Shown: positions 54,034 to 63,080, counted from the stretch's first letter. The stretch: 64,000 bases of DNA from Candidatus Heimdallarchaeota archaeon (GCA_030149205.1 JASBSB010000003.1:62001-126000); one strand, 5' to 3'. The notes: generated by a model from the sequence alone, not told the origin. Made by a program: numbers and translations.

Positions 54034-55458
54034 CTATTCAAGGGCTTTTACTCTAGGATCATTTAAAATTTCTTGTAGGAGCCCAGCAAAGGCATTTGCA
54101 ATTTGAGTTGAGTTGGCTCTTGGTACATAACCCATTTTATTCATCCTAAACCAGAATTGATTCATTATGTACTCTCTGTTCTTTTCAAAATGCTCCTGAG
54201 GGTTTTCAGTGAATTCTTTGTAATATCTGACATCTATAAATAACACTAGAAATTGAGGATACTCCTTCATAATTGGATAGAAGAAGTCATTTAAGAAATA
54301 TTCCCTATACTTTTCCATATGAGGGATATCCTGTTTTCCAAACTCTTCTAAGGCTCGTCTTCTAAGAATCGTTTCAATGAGTCTTTTGGCCTTGATTCTT
54401 TGTTCTCCCATAAATGGTCGATTAAAATGGATAGCTTCAAAGATCATTCTATCCACGTTTGCCCTCAATGATTCTGTTGCTCCCTGTCTTGGTTGTTTTA
54501 CATTCAATAAGTTTTGGCTTGCCTCTTTTGATTCTTTCTTTTGTTTTATTGCTTCATCAATCTGAGGTTGTACCATCAATTTTACTTTGTCGTAATAAAC
54601 TTCAAATATCTGTGATTTGGTTAAATCCCAATATAAATCATCTCCGGAACTTAACGGATAGGTATTTGACAAGTTTTCATAAAGGTCAAATATTGATATA
54701 TTCTCTAGATTTTCTCTTGTGATTCCTTTGAATCCGTAAGAGATGTGAGCAATAGCATATCTTAGGTCTAATTCAACTCCACTTGATTTGTAAAGTTGAT
54801 AGATATGATCAATCAAGGGGATCAAATGTTCTCTAATAAGAATAGAAGAAATTGCCAAGGGAATTCGCTCATTTACATTATGAAGAATTAAATCTTTGAT
54901 AAATAGATTAATTGCAGACACATTGAAAATATTTGCCTGATAATACGCACTTAATACTTTGACTAATGGGGTTTCACCTTTGTTTGCATTCGAAGTTCGT
55001 TCTTGCCATGTCGGTGTGTTAATCGATTGTACGAATTTTTTTGGGATTGGTTTTAGATCTGACCTTCCTTTTACCTCAATTTGCTTTTCTTCAATTTGTT
55101 CAGGTTGAGTAATTTCTTCAGATACCGGATTACTTTCCTCAATCTCCTTCTCATCAGTTTCGGTGTTGTAAGATGATGGTATAATGGTACTTAGGTAATT
55201 TACGTCCTTAACAAATGATGTGACATCATAATCCACCAAAGACTCATCAGTAAGGCATATCCCGTATAATGCTGCAAGATTCCTGATTTCTCTGTCTTCA
55301 TAGTTTAAATGTTGTTTGATTTTTTCAACAAGTGAGTTTACATATTCCCCTTGGGTGGTTTGAAATACCTCAATCCTTGAAGAAATCGAAGTGAACACTT
55401 TTGCATATTCTTCTGTTATTTCATTTTGTAGATTTCTGCTGACACTCAAATTAAGCAC
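54034..55458 (-). CDS. Unknown helical protein, third gene of the GTPase operon
   Basis: The 474 residues are almost all helix, split by an acidic, Glu-rich linker at about 98-128. I do not recognise a family. The N-terminal part (1-95) and the C-terminal part (about 160-474) have no membrane helix, zinc site or nucleotide motif. Its first codons overlap the end of the preceding zinc-ribbon protein by 8 nt, so the two are translated together. With the small GTPase two genes upstream it may be a partner or effector; this is inference from position. Confidence 0.55.
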   Translation of the reverse strand: MLNLSVSRNLQNEITEEYAKVFTSISSRIEVFQTTQGEYVNSLVEKIKQHLNYEDREIRNLAALYGICLTDESLVDYDVTSFVKDVNYLSTIIPSSYNTETDEKEIEESNPVSEEITQPEQIEEKQIEVKGRSDLKPIPKKFVQSINTPTWQERTSNANKGETPLVKVLSAYYQANIFNVSAINLFIKDLILHNVNERIPLAISSILIREHLIPLIDHIYQLYKSSGVELDLRYAIAHISYGFKGITRENLENISIFDLYENLSNTYPLSSGDDLYWDLTKSQIFEVYYDKVKLMVQPQIDEAIKQKKESKEASQNLLNVKQPRQGATESLRANVDRMIFEAIHFNRPFMGEQRIKAKRLIETILRRRALEEFGKQDIPHMEKYREYFLNDFFYPIMKEYPQFLVLFIDVRYYKEFTENPQEHFEKNREYIMNQFWFRMNKMGYVPRANSTQIANAFAGLLQEILNDPRVKALE

Positions 55459-56713
55459 CCCTTTCTGGTATATCGTCTATATTAGAATATTGCCCTATCT
55501 GTTCAAGATCAATTTTATCTGTTAAAATCCAATCATTTATAATTGAATTCCGTAAAATCTTTTCTAGTGTGTAACCTTTTTGGAAACCTTCAACTAAGTC
55601 TCTATTCAAAGTGACACTTGCTAAAGAGGAAACCAAAACATCTTCAAATTTAGAGCCCCCAAATTTTGAGTCAGAGATTGAGACAAATAAATTTACATCC
55701 CCATTATCAACTCTATAGTTGCATTGTAGTTTAACAAAATCCTCAAAATTTAATTTTGAAGAGTAAAAGGCCTGTGAAGGTACAGTAACTAATTCGCTGA
55801 AAAATTCGGGTGCAAGTCTATTGACTGTCAGAGAGATATTCCTAGGCATAAAAATCCCAGTAAGATACCCAAGGTAGGTTGATGGATCCTGTTCTTCTTC
55901 TGACTCAAATAATGTCGCAAATTTTGGAGGTTTTAAAAATTGAATGTTTTTAACTTTAAGAATAGGGGGAGAAGTCACCAACCCTCCCTTACAATTGGGA
56001 CAAATTGTAATATCTGAACCTTCAATATCCTTTTCTGTGAAGGACATCCCACAATCACCAACACATTGGACCTCCCCAAAATCAGGTGTCATTTGAACAT
56101 ACAATCCTAAATACATGAAGGCAGGTTTCTTGACAGTTTTTGGCTGATCTCGAAATGATCTCTCTGAGAAAATTTTGTAATGCATAAAACCACCAAGATG
56201 ATCCACATCTCTTTTGCAAATTTCAAATTTTTCTTCGTTATCAATTGAACCTATTTCTTCCTGCTTTCCAGCTCTCCTGAACACACCTGCAAGAGCTTTG
56301 CTCATGAAGTCAATTTCTTCAAAAGTAGATTCTAAATTTAAATCAGCATATGGGGTCGATAAATAGTTAAAGACATAAACATTGTTAGTATATGCTTTTT
56401 GAACATAAATATGTGGCAATAGTTTTGTTTTAGCTTCGTTTAATCTAAAGGTAGAATACACTACTGATCTAAAGATGTGCTTTTCAAATCCAAACAAGGA
56501 TTGTAAATTTAACTGACCAAAGGCTTCTTCAACCTTCAGTTTTGCTACCTCATCGCTTACAATGTCCTCGCCACCCAATAACAAAGGAAAATTCATTGGT
56601 AGCCCTGAACTTTCATCTAACATGGAAAATGTGTATAGATTTATGGAGGTTCTTTCCATCTGGATACTTACGGGAAGTTCAGTCTTGTCCGCTTCTGAAT
56701 TTTCTGAAATCAA
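55451..56713 (-). CDS. Unknown protein with internal zinc ribbon, second gene of the GTPase operon
   Basis: The 420 residues have a mixed alpha/beta character. A zinc ribbon (CVGDC near 218-222 and CPNCKGG near 238-244) sits in the middle, following a conserved-looking hydrophobic strand. No family is recognised. It overlaps the small GTPase gene by 4 nt upstream and the helical protein by 8 nt downstream. Tight overlap on both sides suggests a stoichiometric complex with them. The ATG start is set by the 4-nt overlap. Confidence 0.6.
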   Translation of the reverse strand: MISENSEADKTELPVSIQMERTSINLYTFSMLDESSGLPMNFPLLLGGEDIVSDEVAKLKVEEAFGQLNLQSLFGFEKHIFRSVVYSTFRLNEAKTKLLPHIYVQKAYTNNVYVFNYLSTPYADLNLESTFEEIDFMSKALAGVFRRAGKQEEIGSIDNEEKFEICKRDVDHLGGFMHYKIFSERSFRDQPKTVKKPAFMYLGLYVQMTPDFGEVQCVGDCGMSFTEKDIEGSDITICPNCKGGLVTSPPILKVKNIQFLKPPKFATLFESEEEQDPSTYLGYLTGIFMPRNISLTVNRLAPEFFSELVTVPSQAFYSSKLNFEDFVKLQCNYRVDNGDVNLFVSISDSKFGGSKFEDVLVSSLASVTLNRDLVEGFQKGYTLEKILRNSIINDWILTDKIDLEQIGQYSNIDDIPERGA

Positions 56714-57225
56714 ACTTTTTCCTCCTTAATCATCTGTTCTGAAAGATACTCAAATGCCTCTGAAATACCAAGATTCTTTAACGCAGAAGTTTCAAAATAT
56801 GGAAGATTTAATTCCTTGGCAAATGATAGAGCCTCATCTTTGCTCACTTTTCTGGCCACATCTAGATCGATTTTTGTGCCAATCAAACAAATTTTTGCGT
56901 CTGGAATTTTTGATTTAGAAGTATTAAACCAATAATCGATCTCCTCAAATGACTTTCTGTTTGTTACATCAAAACAAACTAACACACCTTTCCCTCCTTT
57001 ATAATAAGTTTCAACAATTTTGCGAAATTTTTCTTGGCCTGCAGTATCCCAAATGCTTAATCTCAATGCAGAACCGTCTTTTAATTCTAGGTTCTTAAGC
57101 ATAAAATTGGCACCTACTGTCATGAGGTGACTTTCTTTAAATCCACCCGTAGTATATCTGGTAGCAATACTAGTTTTTCCAACCGCACCTTCACCAATGA
57201 TAAGAACTTTGAAAGTTTTAACCAT
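56710..57225 (-). CDS. Rab/Ras-type small GTPase
   Basis: This is a molecular switch of the Ras superfamily, 171 residues, close to Rab in layout. The motifs are G1 GEGAVGKTS (11-19), G2 Thr36, G3 WDTAGQE (59-65), G4 TKID (117-120, with Thr for the usual Asn) and G5 ETSAL (145-149). The Gln of DTAGQ, needed for hydrolysis, is present. The C-terminus (MIKEEKV) has no cysteines, so it is not prenylated as eukaryotic Rabs are. It heads an operon with two unknown proteins that overlap it and each other. Small GTPases of this kind are numerous in Asgard archaea. Family sure; role unknown. Confidence 0.97.
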   Translation of the reverse strand: MVKTFKVLIIGEGAVGKTSIATRYTTGGFKESHLMTVGANFMLKNLELKDGSALRLSIWDTAGQEKFRKIVETYYKGGKGVLVCFDVTNRKSFEEIDYWFNTSKSKIPDAKICLIGTKIDLDVARKVSKDEALSFAKELNLPYFETSALKNLGISEAFEYLSEQMIKEEKV

Positions 57226-57310
57226 CTACGATAATAGTTAAGGATTCATGGATTAAAACCTTTATTAAAAATTTCATCGTAATATAGAGTTCTTTTTCTA
57301 CATTGACTTA

Positions 57311-57318
57311 ATTTATAC
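57311..57318 (+). promoter_or_regulatory. TATA-like box for the gene at 57345
   Basis: ATTTATAC is centred about 30 nt before the TTG at 57345, supporting that TTG as the start of a leaderless mRNA. Confidence 0.4.
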
Positions 57319-57344
57319 CTTGAATATCATTAAACTCTGTAAAA

Positions 57345-58574
57345 TTGTTTAGAAAATTTATTAAGTGGTTTTCGTATATGTTCTTGATGAGCGACGAATT
57401 AGTTTCGGAAATGTACAAAGACTTCAACATTCCAAATTATTTCGTCCCCGTTTTTAGAGATATGGGTATCAACTTTATATGTTTTATAGAATTTGATATT
57501 GAAATCGGTCAGGTAGTTTATATTTCTGAAATTAAGACAGGGTCAGAATATATCAATGAAATTAGAAATATAGGCAAGCTTTCCCAGGTTTATGCGGGTG
57601 TTGCAGAAAACAATATTGATGAATTTTCAGTTTCGGATCTTGAGAAAATAGTAGTTGCCCGGCTCGACGTAGAAACTGAAACCTATGCACAGACTGTGAG
57701 TGTTTTGCTTGTGTCTTGCCTTCCGACTTCTGAAACATCAGAAATTCAAAAGATCGCTCAATCTACTTTGACTAAATCTAAAGCCAGACCAGATTTAATC
57801 CCAAAATTGTTTTATCAAAAATTGCAAGAATACAACTTCAAAAAGTTAAGTGTTATCAGACTAAAAGGAGACCAACAGAAGCTTAAAATCAATAGTTCTT
57901 CCAGAATAACCGAGGAATTAAATTTTCAATTTATAAAAGCTTTTTTGTTAATTGACTTAAACACAAATGTCGTAGACTTAAGGTTCTTTCCACAGTCCAT
58001 TAAAGACAAATCAATTGAGAGCATAGAATTTTTAAGCCTATTAGTCGATTATCACCAGACCGTGAGACCCTTTGAAATGCGAACAATTATTTTTAACAAT
58101 ATCCCCTTTCAGTACTTGTCATCTGATAAAAACACTATTGTTGTGTTATATTTTTCGGAAACAGAAATTTATGGAACAGCACGATTTACAGAGATCTCTG
58201 AGGGTATTATTAAGATAATTTATGATAATTGGAAAGATGCTTCTAAAATAGAACAGTTACATTTGTTCGAGCTATTTGATTTAACTTTGACTAAAAAAAT
58301 TCCTTTGGCTTCCATCGAAAAGTATGCACAAATTAGTTTAAGAAGTGAGAGAATTATTCCAACAATAAATCATGACATGCTATTTGATTTAAAAATTGAA
58401 ATTGATCCGCTCATAAATTCACAACTTTGGGCCAACCTTAAAAGTCTTAATGGTGAGGAAAGTGTACATGAGCTTACACAAGCCTGGAATAAGAACATAC
58501 TACAAACTATTTTATTACTAGAATGGGCAAGGGTACGAAATGTCTTAAGTTACGTGGATAAAGCAAAACGTTAA
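57345..58574 (+). CDS. Unknown 409-aa protein with longin/roadblock-like stretches
   Basis: No family is recognised. Two stretches have the strand-helix-strand order of longin-like domains: about 45-130 (INFICFIEFDIEIGQVVYIS) and about 205-300 (FIKAFLLIDLNTNVVDLRFF, then strands and a helix). The C-terminal 100 residues are helical. The TTG start is supported by a TATA-like box; an in-frame ATG lies at 57378. It lies next to, and faces away from, the small-GTPase operon, so a shared control region of 119 nt could coordinate the two. A role as GTPase regulator is inference. Confidence 0.5.
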   Translation: MFRKFIKWFSYMFLMSDELVSEMYKDFNIPNYFVPVFRDMGINFICFIEFDIEIGQVVYISEIKTGSEYINEIRNIGKLSQVYAGVAENNIDEFSVSDLEKIVVARLDVETETYAQTVSVLLVSCLPTSETSEIQKIAQSTLTKSKARPDLIPKLFYQKLQEYNFKKLSVIRLKGDQQKLKINSSSRITEELNFQFIKAFLLIDLNTNVVDLRFFPQSIKDKSIESIEFLSLLVDYHQTVRPFEMRTIIFNNIPFQYLSSDKNTIVVLYFSETEIYGTARFTEISEGIIKIIYDNWKDASKIEQLHLFELFDLTLTKKIPLASIEKYAQISLRSERIIPTINHDMLFDLKIEIDPLINSQLWANLKSLNGEESVHELTQAWNKNILQTILLLEWARVRNVLSYVDKAKR

Positions 58575-58632
58575 TCAGTAAAAATTCTAGAAGACTTATT
58601 AAGTCTAGAGTTCATTTTTAGATTTAGGTTAT

Positions 58633-59604
58633 ATGGGTAGTCTAGAGAAATTACCGACTAATTTGAAGATTGCTGTAATTCAGTATTGTAAGTGGTTAAT
58701 GAAGCATAAGCTAGATACACCAATGGAAACCCCTGCAATGATAGGCAAAATCTTTTACGAGAAAAATTGGTCAGATAAATACATTCCAGTTGTAGAATAT
58801 ATCTTCAAATTTTTGGTTCTATTTGAAATTCTTGAAGAATCCGGTGATATGTTTTCTTTGAGGGTACAAAACTTAAATTTGTTAATTGATAGATTGTACA
58901 CAAGTATTAGTATTAAAATCGTGGTGGATCAGCAACCTGTATATGTCTTTATTGAACTACTCCTGAATTCCTTAGATGTTGAACTAGATTGGGACCAATC
59001 AATTGTTGACATTGAACAACACTCACTTCTTTGGGAAAGTGTTATTGACCCTTATGCAGACTCAATTGCATTAGTTGCCCATGAAAAATTAATTAATAAA
59101 AATTCGATAACTGATGATATTTCTGTGTGCATAATTGGTGAAAATCTCTACAAAATAATTGAAGCAATTGCAAGTACAACTATGTACCCCGAAAACGTCG
59201 ATATTGTAGTCCCAAATAAATTAAGGAAGGATCAATTAATATCACAAATAGAGTTAAATTCTGAGCTAAGTGATTATTTACCTCGTATTAAGTTGTATGA
59301 GGACGATTCATCAAAGAGTTACGAGGTGATTGTTGCATTCTGTTATTTTGGGTTATATCTTGAAGAATCTAATGCTTTTAATCTTATAAGAGCAAGATCA
59401 CATCCAGGAACTGAAGTGTTGTTTCAGATTTGTAGTACTGACCAACCTACCTTTGGATTTGAACCACTTCTCAAACTAATCAAACAGTGGAGATTTGCAC
59501 TATCAACAAGCAATTTTAAAACCAAATTTTCAAATTTGGGTTATTCCAAAATAGAAACCGCTGACGATGACAAGAAAATATTTACAATGGAATTTTCACC
59601 CTGA
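58633..59604 (+). CDS. Methyltransferase-like protein, divergent (weak call)
   Basis: The 323 residues have an N-terminal helical part like the dimerisation/winged-helix domain of SAM-dependent O-methyltransferases. An alpha/beta part from about residue 160 follows, with VCIIGENLYKIIEAIAS in the place of the SAM-binding loop and VIVAFCYFGLYLEES in the position of motif IV. The glycine-rich loop (GxGxG) is not kept, so binding of SAM is doubtful. It may be a degenerate relative or unrelated. It follows the preceding unknown gene by 58 nt and may be co-transcribed. Confidence 0.4.
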   Translation: MGSLEKLPTNLKIAVIQYCKWLMKHKLDTPMETPAMIGKIFYEKNWSDKYIPVVEYIFKFLVLFEILEESGDMFSLRVQNLNLLIDRLYTSISIKIVVDQQPVYVFIELLLNSLDVELDWDQSIVDIEQHSLLWESVIDPYADSIALVAHEKLINKNSITDDISVCIIGENLYKIIEAIASTTMYPENVDIVVPNKLRKDQLISQIELNSELSDYLPRIKLYEDDSSKSYEVIVAFCYFGLYLEESNAFNLIRARSHPGTEVLFQICSTDQPTFGFEPLLKLIKQWRFALSTSNFKTKFSNLGYSKIETADDDKKIFTMEFSP

Positions 59605-59612
59605 ACTTCATA

Positions 59613-60287
59613 TCATTCTCCTAAATTGTTGATATAAAACGCAAGAGCAGCTAACAACAATGTTAATCCTGCTACCCAACTAAGTGGAAGAAGTGTGTCA
59701 ACACCCAACTTGCCTTTTAGAATAATTCCAAACAGAGTAACTTCGAAAGTTGCTCGCATGACTGCAGCAAATAGTAAAAATTTTGTATTGATTTCTACTG
59801 CATTGATAAAATAGAAAATGGAGAAAGATTCTATGAATACTATACTTAAATAAAAAATACCCACGTTTATCTCCATCTGATAAAATGGCAAATGAAGTAA
59901 TACCTCAATCAAACTCCATAATATAACAGTTGCAAAAAATTCCTCTTTGTTAAAAGTACTCTCTCCATAATCGTAAAGAATTAACCATTGCGACCCAACA
60001 ATAACAAATCCAACAAAGACAAGAGAAAAGAAGGTCACAATATCATGATTGTAAATGTTTTGAATTTGGAAATTGAAGTTTCCAAAAAGCGAGAAATAAA
60101 TAAGTTCTAAAACTCCAAAAGATAGAGAAAATCCTATCGAAGCAATCAAGAGTGTCAAAGAAGTTAACCTCAATAACCAATTACTGGGTTCAACATGGAA
60201 TAATTTTACAAAGATCACTATGATTATTGAAATGATTCCAACAAGAAACACACTCGGATCAAATAGGAAAACCACATTTTCACTCAA
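59613..60287 (-). CDS. Seven-helix membrane protein, unknown
   Basis: The 224 residues are almost entirely hydrophobic, with about seven membrane helices and short polar loops. There is no recognised family and no conserved polar pattern for transport or catalysis. The ATG start gives a short polar N-terminus (MSENVV) before the first helix. It converges on the methyltransferase-like gene with an 8-nt gap. Confidence 0.55.
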   Translation of the reverse strand: MSENVVFLFDPSVFLVGIISIIIVIFVKLFHVEPSNWLLRLTSLTLLIASIGFSLSFGVLELIYFSLFGNFNFQIQNIYNHDIVTFFSLVFVGFVIVGSQWLILYDYGESTFNKEEFFATVILWSLIEVLLHLPFYQMEINVGIFYLSIVFIESFSIFYFINAVEINTKFLLFAAVMRATFEVTLFGIILKGKLGVDTLLPLSWVAGLTLLLAALAFYINNLGE

Positions 60288-60349
60288 GATTCACCTATAA
60301 AAAAATGATTCATCTAGAATTACAGAATGAAGATAAATATTGGAAATCT

Positions 60350-60358
60350 TTTATTTAT
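60350..60358 (+). promoter_or_regulatory. TATA-like box for the gene at 60380
   Basis: TTTATTTAT is centred about 26 nt before the GTG at 60380, the spacing of an archaeal leaderless promoter. Confidence 0.4.
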
Positions 60359-60379
60359 TCATATGTTTTGATGAAATAA

Positions 60380-61084
60380 GTGAAGCAGCATGAAAGCAAC
60401 CAAAAATTTAATGATACTTGGTTTAGGGACTTTCTAATTATAATTTTGTTAGCCCCCATATTATCAGGATTTTTTTACCTATACCAAGAGAACACCTCAT
60501 TCGGATTGATAGAGGGGAATGTATTTCGTGCCTCTCGAATGTTAATAATATATGTCATTCCGACACTAATTTTCGCCAGAAGACATGCCATACCATTCAA
60601 AAATTTAGGATTTAGATTTGACAAACCGAAGTTAAACTTGTTGGTTTCACTTATTGGAGGGATAGTATTATACTATATTGCTGGGTTGGTTTTTGTAAAA
60701 GACAATATCTTTTTTGGTGGTTGGAGTTCTGTTTCAGAGATCGATGCTTGGACTTCCCTGGGGTTAATTGGAATAATGGCGGGAGTTACAGATTATTGGA
60801 CAAGGGGATTTATTCTGTTATCACTTACAAGGAAATACAACTATTATGTTGGGATAACAGTTCAAAATTTAACTTGGTTTATAATACATATTTACGAGAT
60901 CGTTTTATTAATCCCATTTATAGGTTTAACAGGGGCTATATTACTAACATTATTCCTTGGCATAGTTGGAGATATTATTGCACTTGAGAGTGAGAATATT
61001 ATTGGACTTATTTTTGGTCACATACTCTTGAACATGATGGTTATGTTAACAGCAAGAGGGGTTGTAAATTTTGTTTTCTTCTAA
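60380..61084 (+). CDS. CPBP (Rce1/CAAX-like) family membrane protein, probably degenerate
   Basis: The 234 residues form about seven helices. Three motifs line up with CPBP intramembrane proteases: TDYWTRGF in the place of EExxxRG, WFIIHIYE in the place of FxxxH, and FGHILLNM in the place of HxxxN. The second and third keep the His, and in the first the Arg-Gly remains, but the two Glu are Thr and Asp. Activity is therefore uncertain. The GTG start has a TATA-like box about 26 nt upstream. It stands alone. Confidence 0.6.
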   Translation: MKQHESNQKFNDTWFRDFLIIILLAPILSGFFYLYQENTSFGLIEGNVFRASRMLIIYVIPTLIFARRHAIPFKNLGFRFDKPKLNLLVSLIGGIVLYYIAGLVFVKDNIFFGGWSSVSEIDAWTSLGLIGIMAGVTDYWTRGFILLSLTRKYNYYVGITVQNLTWFIIHIYEIVLLIPFIGLTGAILLTLFLGIVGDIIALESENIIGLIFGHILLNMMVMLTARGVVNFVFF

Positions 61085-61117
61085 TTACCTCTTTCAAAAA
61101 ACCTTGAGGAACCTACC

Positions 61118-61861
61118 TTAAAATTTAATTTCCATGTCATCTTCTGCAAGTTGAAAGTTCTTTTGAAAAGAAAGTGTATTTGAACTTACACTTGAGTCAA
61201 CATGAGATACAAAAAAAGAATTTGGTCTATTAATCCCCACCTCTAAAAGGTCTTTAATGGTTGTGTGATTAGGTATCACAAGATCAAAAGTACTTGCTTC
61301 ATGAATTACAATCTTACAAGTCAATAAAACATTGAGACTTTCTAGCACCAAAGATGTATCTCCTGAGTATCCCAAGCTGAAAGCGCCTTTAATTGCAACC
61401 ATCCGAGCGTTAGCAGTGTGTTCTGCCCTTAGAAATTGGAAGTGGAGAGAGAAAAGATTATATTCAGATCCTGGCTCGGTCTCGATAAATTCATAAGTTT
61501 CTGGTAATACTTCTGCTTCATCTTGAGAGTATATTGTTTCACAAATTGTGCGTAGAAATTTTTGGGTACCAACCGGACATATCAATTTGATAGGGTTACT
61601 CAACTTACTTATCCATTTATTGTCTAGGACAAGTAAAGCTAAACCTAACATGTGGTCTGGATGTAAATGGCTTATATAAATCAGGTCGAGGTCTCCTAAA
61701 GAATATCCTTTCTTATGTAGAGCAGGGAGTGTTGATGGCCCACAATCCATCATCATGAGTCTGTGTTTTCCTTTATCCTCAAATTCAATAAGGTAAGAGG
61801 AGTGTCTTCTTCCATCATGGCCAAAGGCATTACCTGATCCTAAAAATATTAATTTTGACAA
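61118..61861 (-). CDS. Metallo-beta-lactamase fold hydrolase (RNase Z/phosphodiesterase-like)
   Basis: The 247 residues begin with FLGSGNAFG, as in RNase Z and PqqB-like proteins, followed by MDCG and the metal motif SHLHPDHMLG (HxHxDH). LGYSGDTS is the next ligand region, and VSHVDSS near the end is the last His region. The exosite arm of true tRNase Z is not seen, so a phosphodiesterase or other ester hydrolase is more likely. It faces away from the E1-like gene. Confidence 0.82.
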   Translation of the reverse strand: MSKLIFLGSGNAFGHDGRRHSSYLIEFEDKGKHRLMMMDCGPSTLPALHKKGYSLGDLDLIYISHLHPDHMLGLALLVLDNKWISKLSNPIKLICPVGTQKFLRTICETIYSQDEAEVLPETYEFIETEPGSEYNLFSLHFQFLRAEHTANARMVAIKGAFSLGYSGDTSLVLESLNVLLTCKIVIHEASTFDLVIPNHTTIKDLLEVGINRPNSFFVSHVDSSVSSNTLSFQKNFQLAEDDMEIKF

Positions 61862-61977
61862 TAAAAGAATTTTTTAAGATATTTTATAAGCTCATCACTC
61901 TATAACTCAAATTCTTGTTGATTTTTTATCGGTCACCAAATTAAGAATTTATTATTGTCTTTCTACAAATTAGATTG

Positions 61978-63051
61978 ATGACCGATGTCAACTTTGAGGA
62001 ATATTACTCAAGACATTTCCCCTTAAAATCCCTGGGTAAACTTAACCAACAATTACTCCAAGAAAGTCATGTGCTCATAGCTGGTGTTGGTGGCTTAGGA
62101 ACTCATTCAGCAGAACTATTAGCTTCTTTGGGTGTTGGTGAACTAACCCTTGTGGATTTTGATGTGATTGAGGCCTCAAATCTACCTAGGCAGGTTCTCT
62201 ATACTGTTGATGATATTGGTAAAGCAAAAGTTGATGTTGCACGAGAAAGAATCGAAAAAAGAAATCCCTTTATAAAAATCAACACATCCACCTATTCCAT
62301 TGATGGATTATCTATTCAAGACCTAATTCAAGGAGTTGATATAATTGTGGATGGATTAGACACTTTTTCGACTCGGAAAATAGTACATTATCATGCCCTT
62401 AGAAACAATATCCCATTTGTGTTCGCTGGTGCTACCGGTGAAAGTGGAAATCTTATGAGCTTTGATTTTAAGAACAACCATCCTTGTATGGAATGTGTGT
62501 TTGGTGATGTTCAAGATAATAAGAATTTTTCTTGTGAGGTTAGAGGAATTCATCCTATAATCTTGAATTTAATTGCTTCTGCACAGGCCTTAGAGGTGCA
62601 GAAAATGTTACTTGGACAAGACCCCAACTTTTGTGAGTCACTCCTTCTTGTTGATCTTGAAAAGTTCAAATTTACAAGAGCAAAGGTAAAGAAAAATCCA
62701 ACTTGTCCCACTTGTTCTAAATATGAATTTAATGATCCCACCAGTAGAACGTATGATATTGAAACAAAATTAGGGAAGGTTCATATTACTTCGTTATGTG
62801 GACGTGGTGCTTTTATTTTTAAACCACAAAATAAAATGGATATCAATCTTAAGACTATCGTTCAATTTTTGGAGGAGACAAACTCAACGATCAAAGTAAG
62901 AGGAGCAAGTGCGGTATCCTTTGTGAAAGAGAATATAGAGGTAAGTGTGCTCAATTCTGGAATTGTTACCATTCGTAAAGTTAGTAACCTTAAACTTGCT
63001 GAATATATATATGAAGGTTTAGTTGATTCTATGTTAAGTGCAAACCTATAA
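61978..63051 (+). CDS. E1-like adenylating enzyme (ThiF/MoeB/HesA family)
   Basis: It would activate the C-terminus of a ubiquitin-like or sulfur-carrier protein by adenylation. The Rossmann motif GVGGLGTHSAELLA is near residue 39, and the VDFDVIEASNLPRQ region carries the conserved Asn and Arg. Zinc is held by CMEC and CPTC. FSCEVRGIHP has a Cys in the place of the ThiF/MoeB active cysteine. The C-terminal 110 residues (from about 245) are extra. ATG 61978 is chosen over the TTG just before it; a TTTATTA run lies about 28 nt upstream. No ThiS/MoaD-like gene is next to it. Confidence 0.9.
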   Translation: MTDVNFEEYYSRHFPLKSLGKLNQQLLQESHVLIAGVGGLGTHSAELLASLGVGELTLVDFDVIEASNLPRQVLYTVDDIGKAKVDVARERIEKRNPFIKINTSTYSIDGLSIQDLIQGVDIIVDGLDTFSTRKIVHYHALRNNIPFVFAGATGESGNLMSFDFKNNHPCMECVFGDVQDNKNFSCEVRGIHPIILNLIASAQALEVQKMLLGQDPNFCESLLLVDLEKFKFTRAKVKKNPTCPTCSKYEFNDPTSRTYDIETKLGKVHITSLCGRGAFIFKPQNKMDINLKTIVQFLEETNSTIKVRGASAVSFVKENIEVSVLNSGIVTIRKVSNLKLAEYIYEGLVDSMLSANL

Positions 63052-63080
63052 TCGAAGTATGATTAATAAGGTTTAATAAG

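Noticed and set aside
61118..61861. Calling the MBL-fold protein tRNase Z.
   Set aside because: The first motif is alike, but the exosite arm typical of tRNase Z is not visible, so only the fold is claimed.
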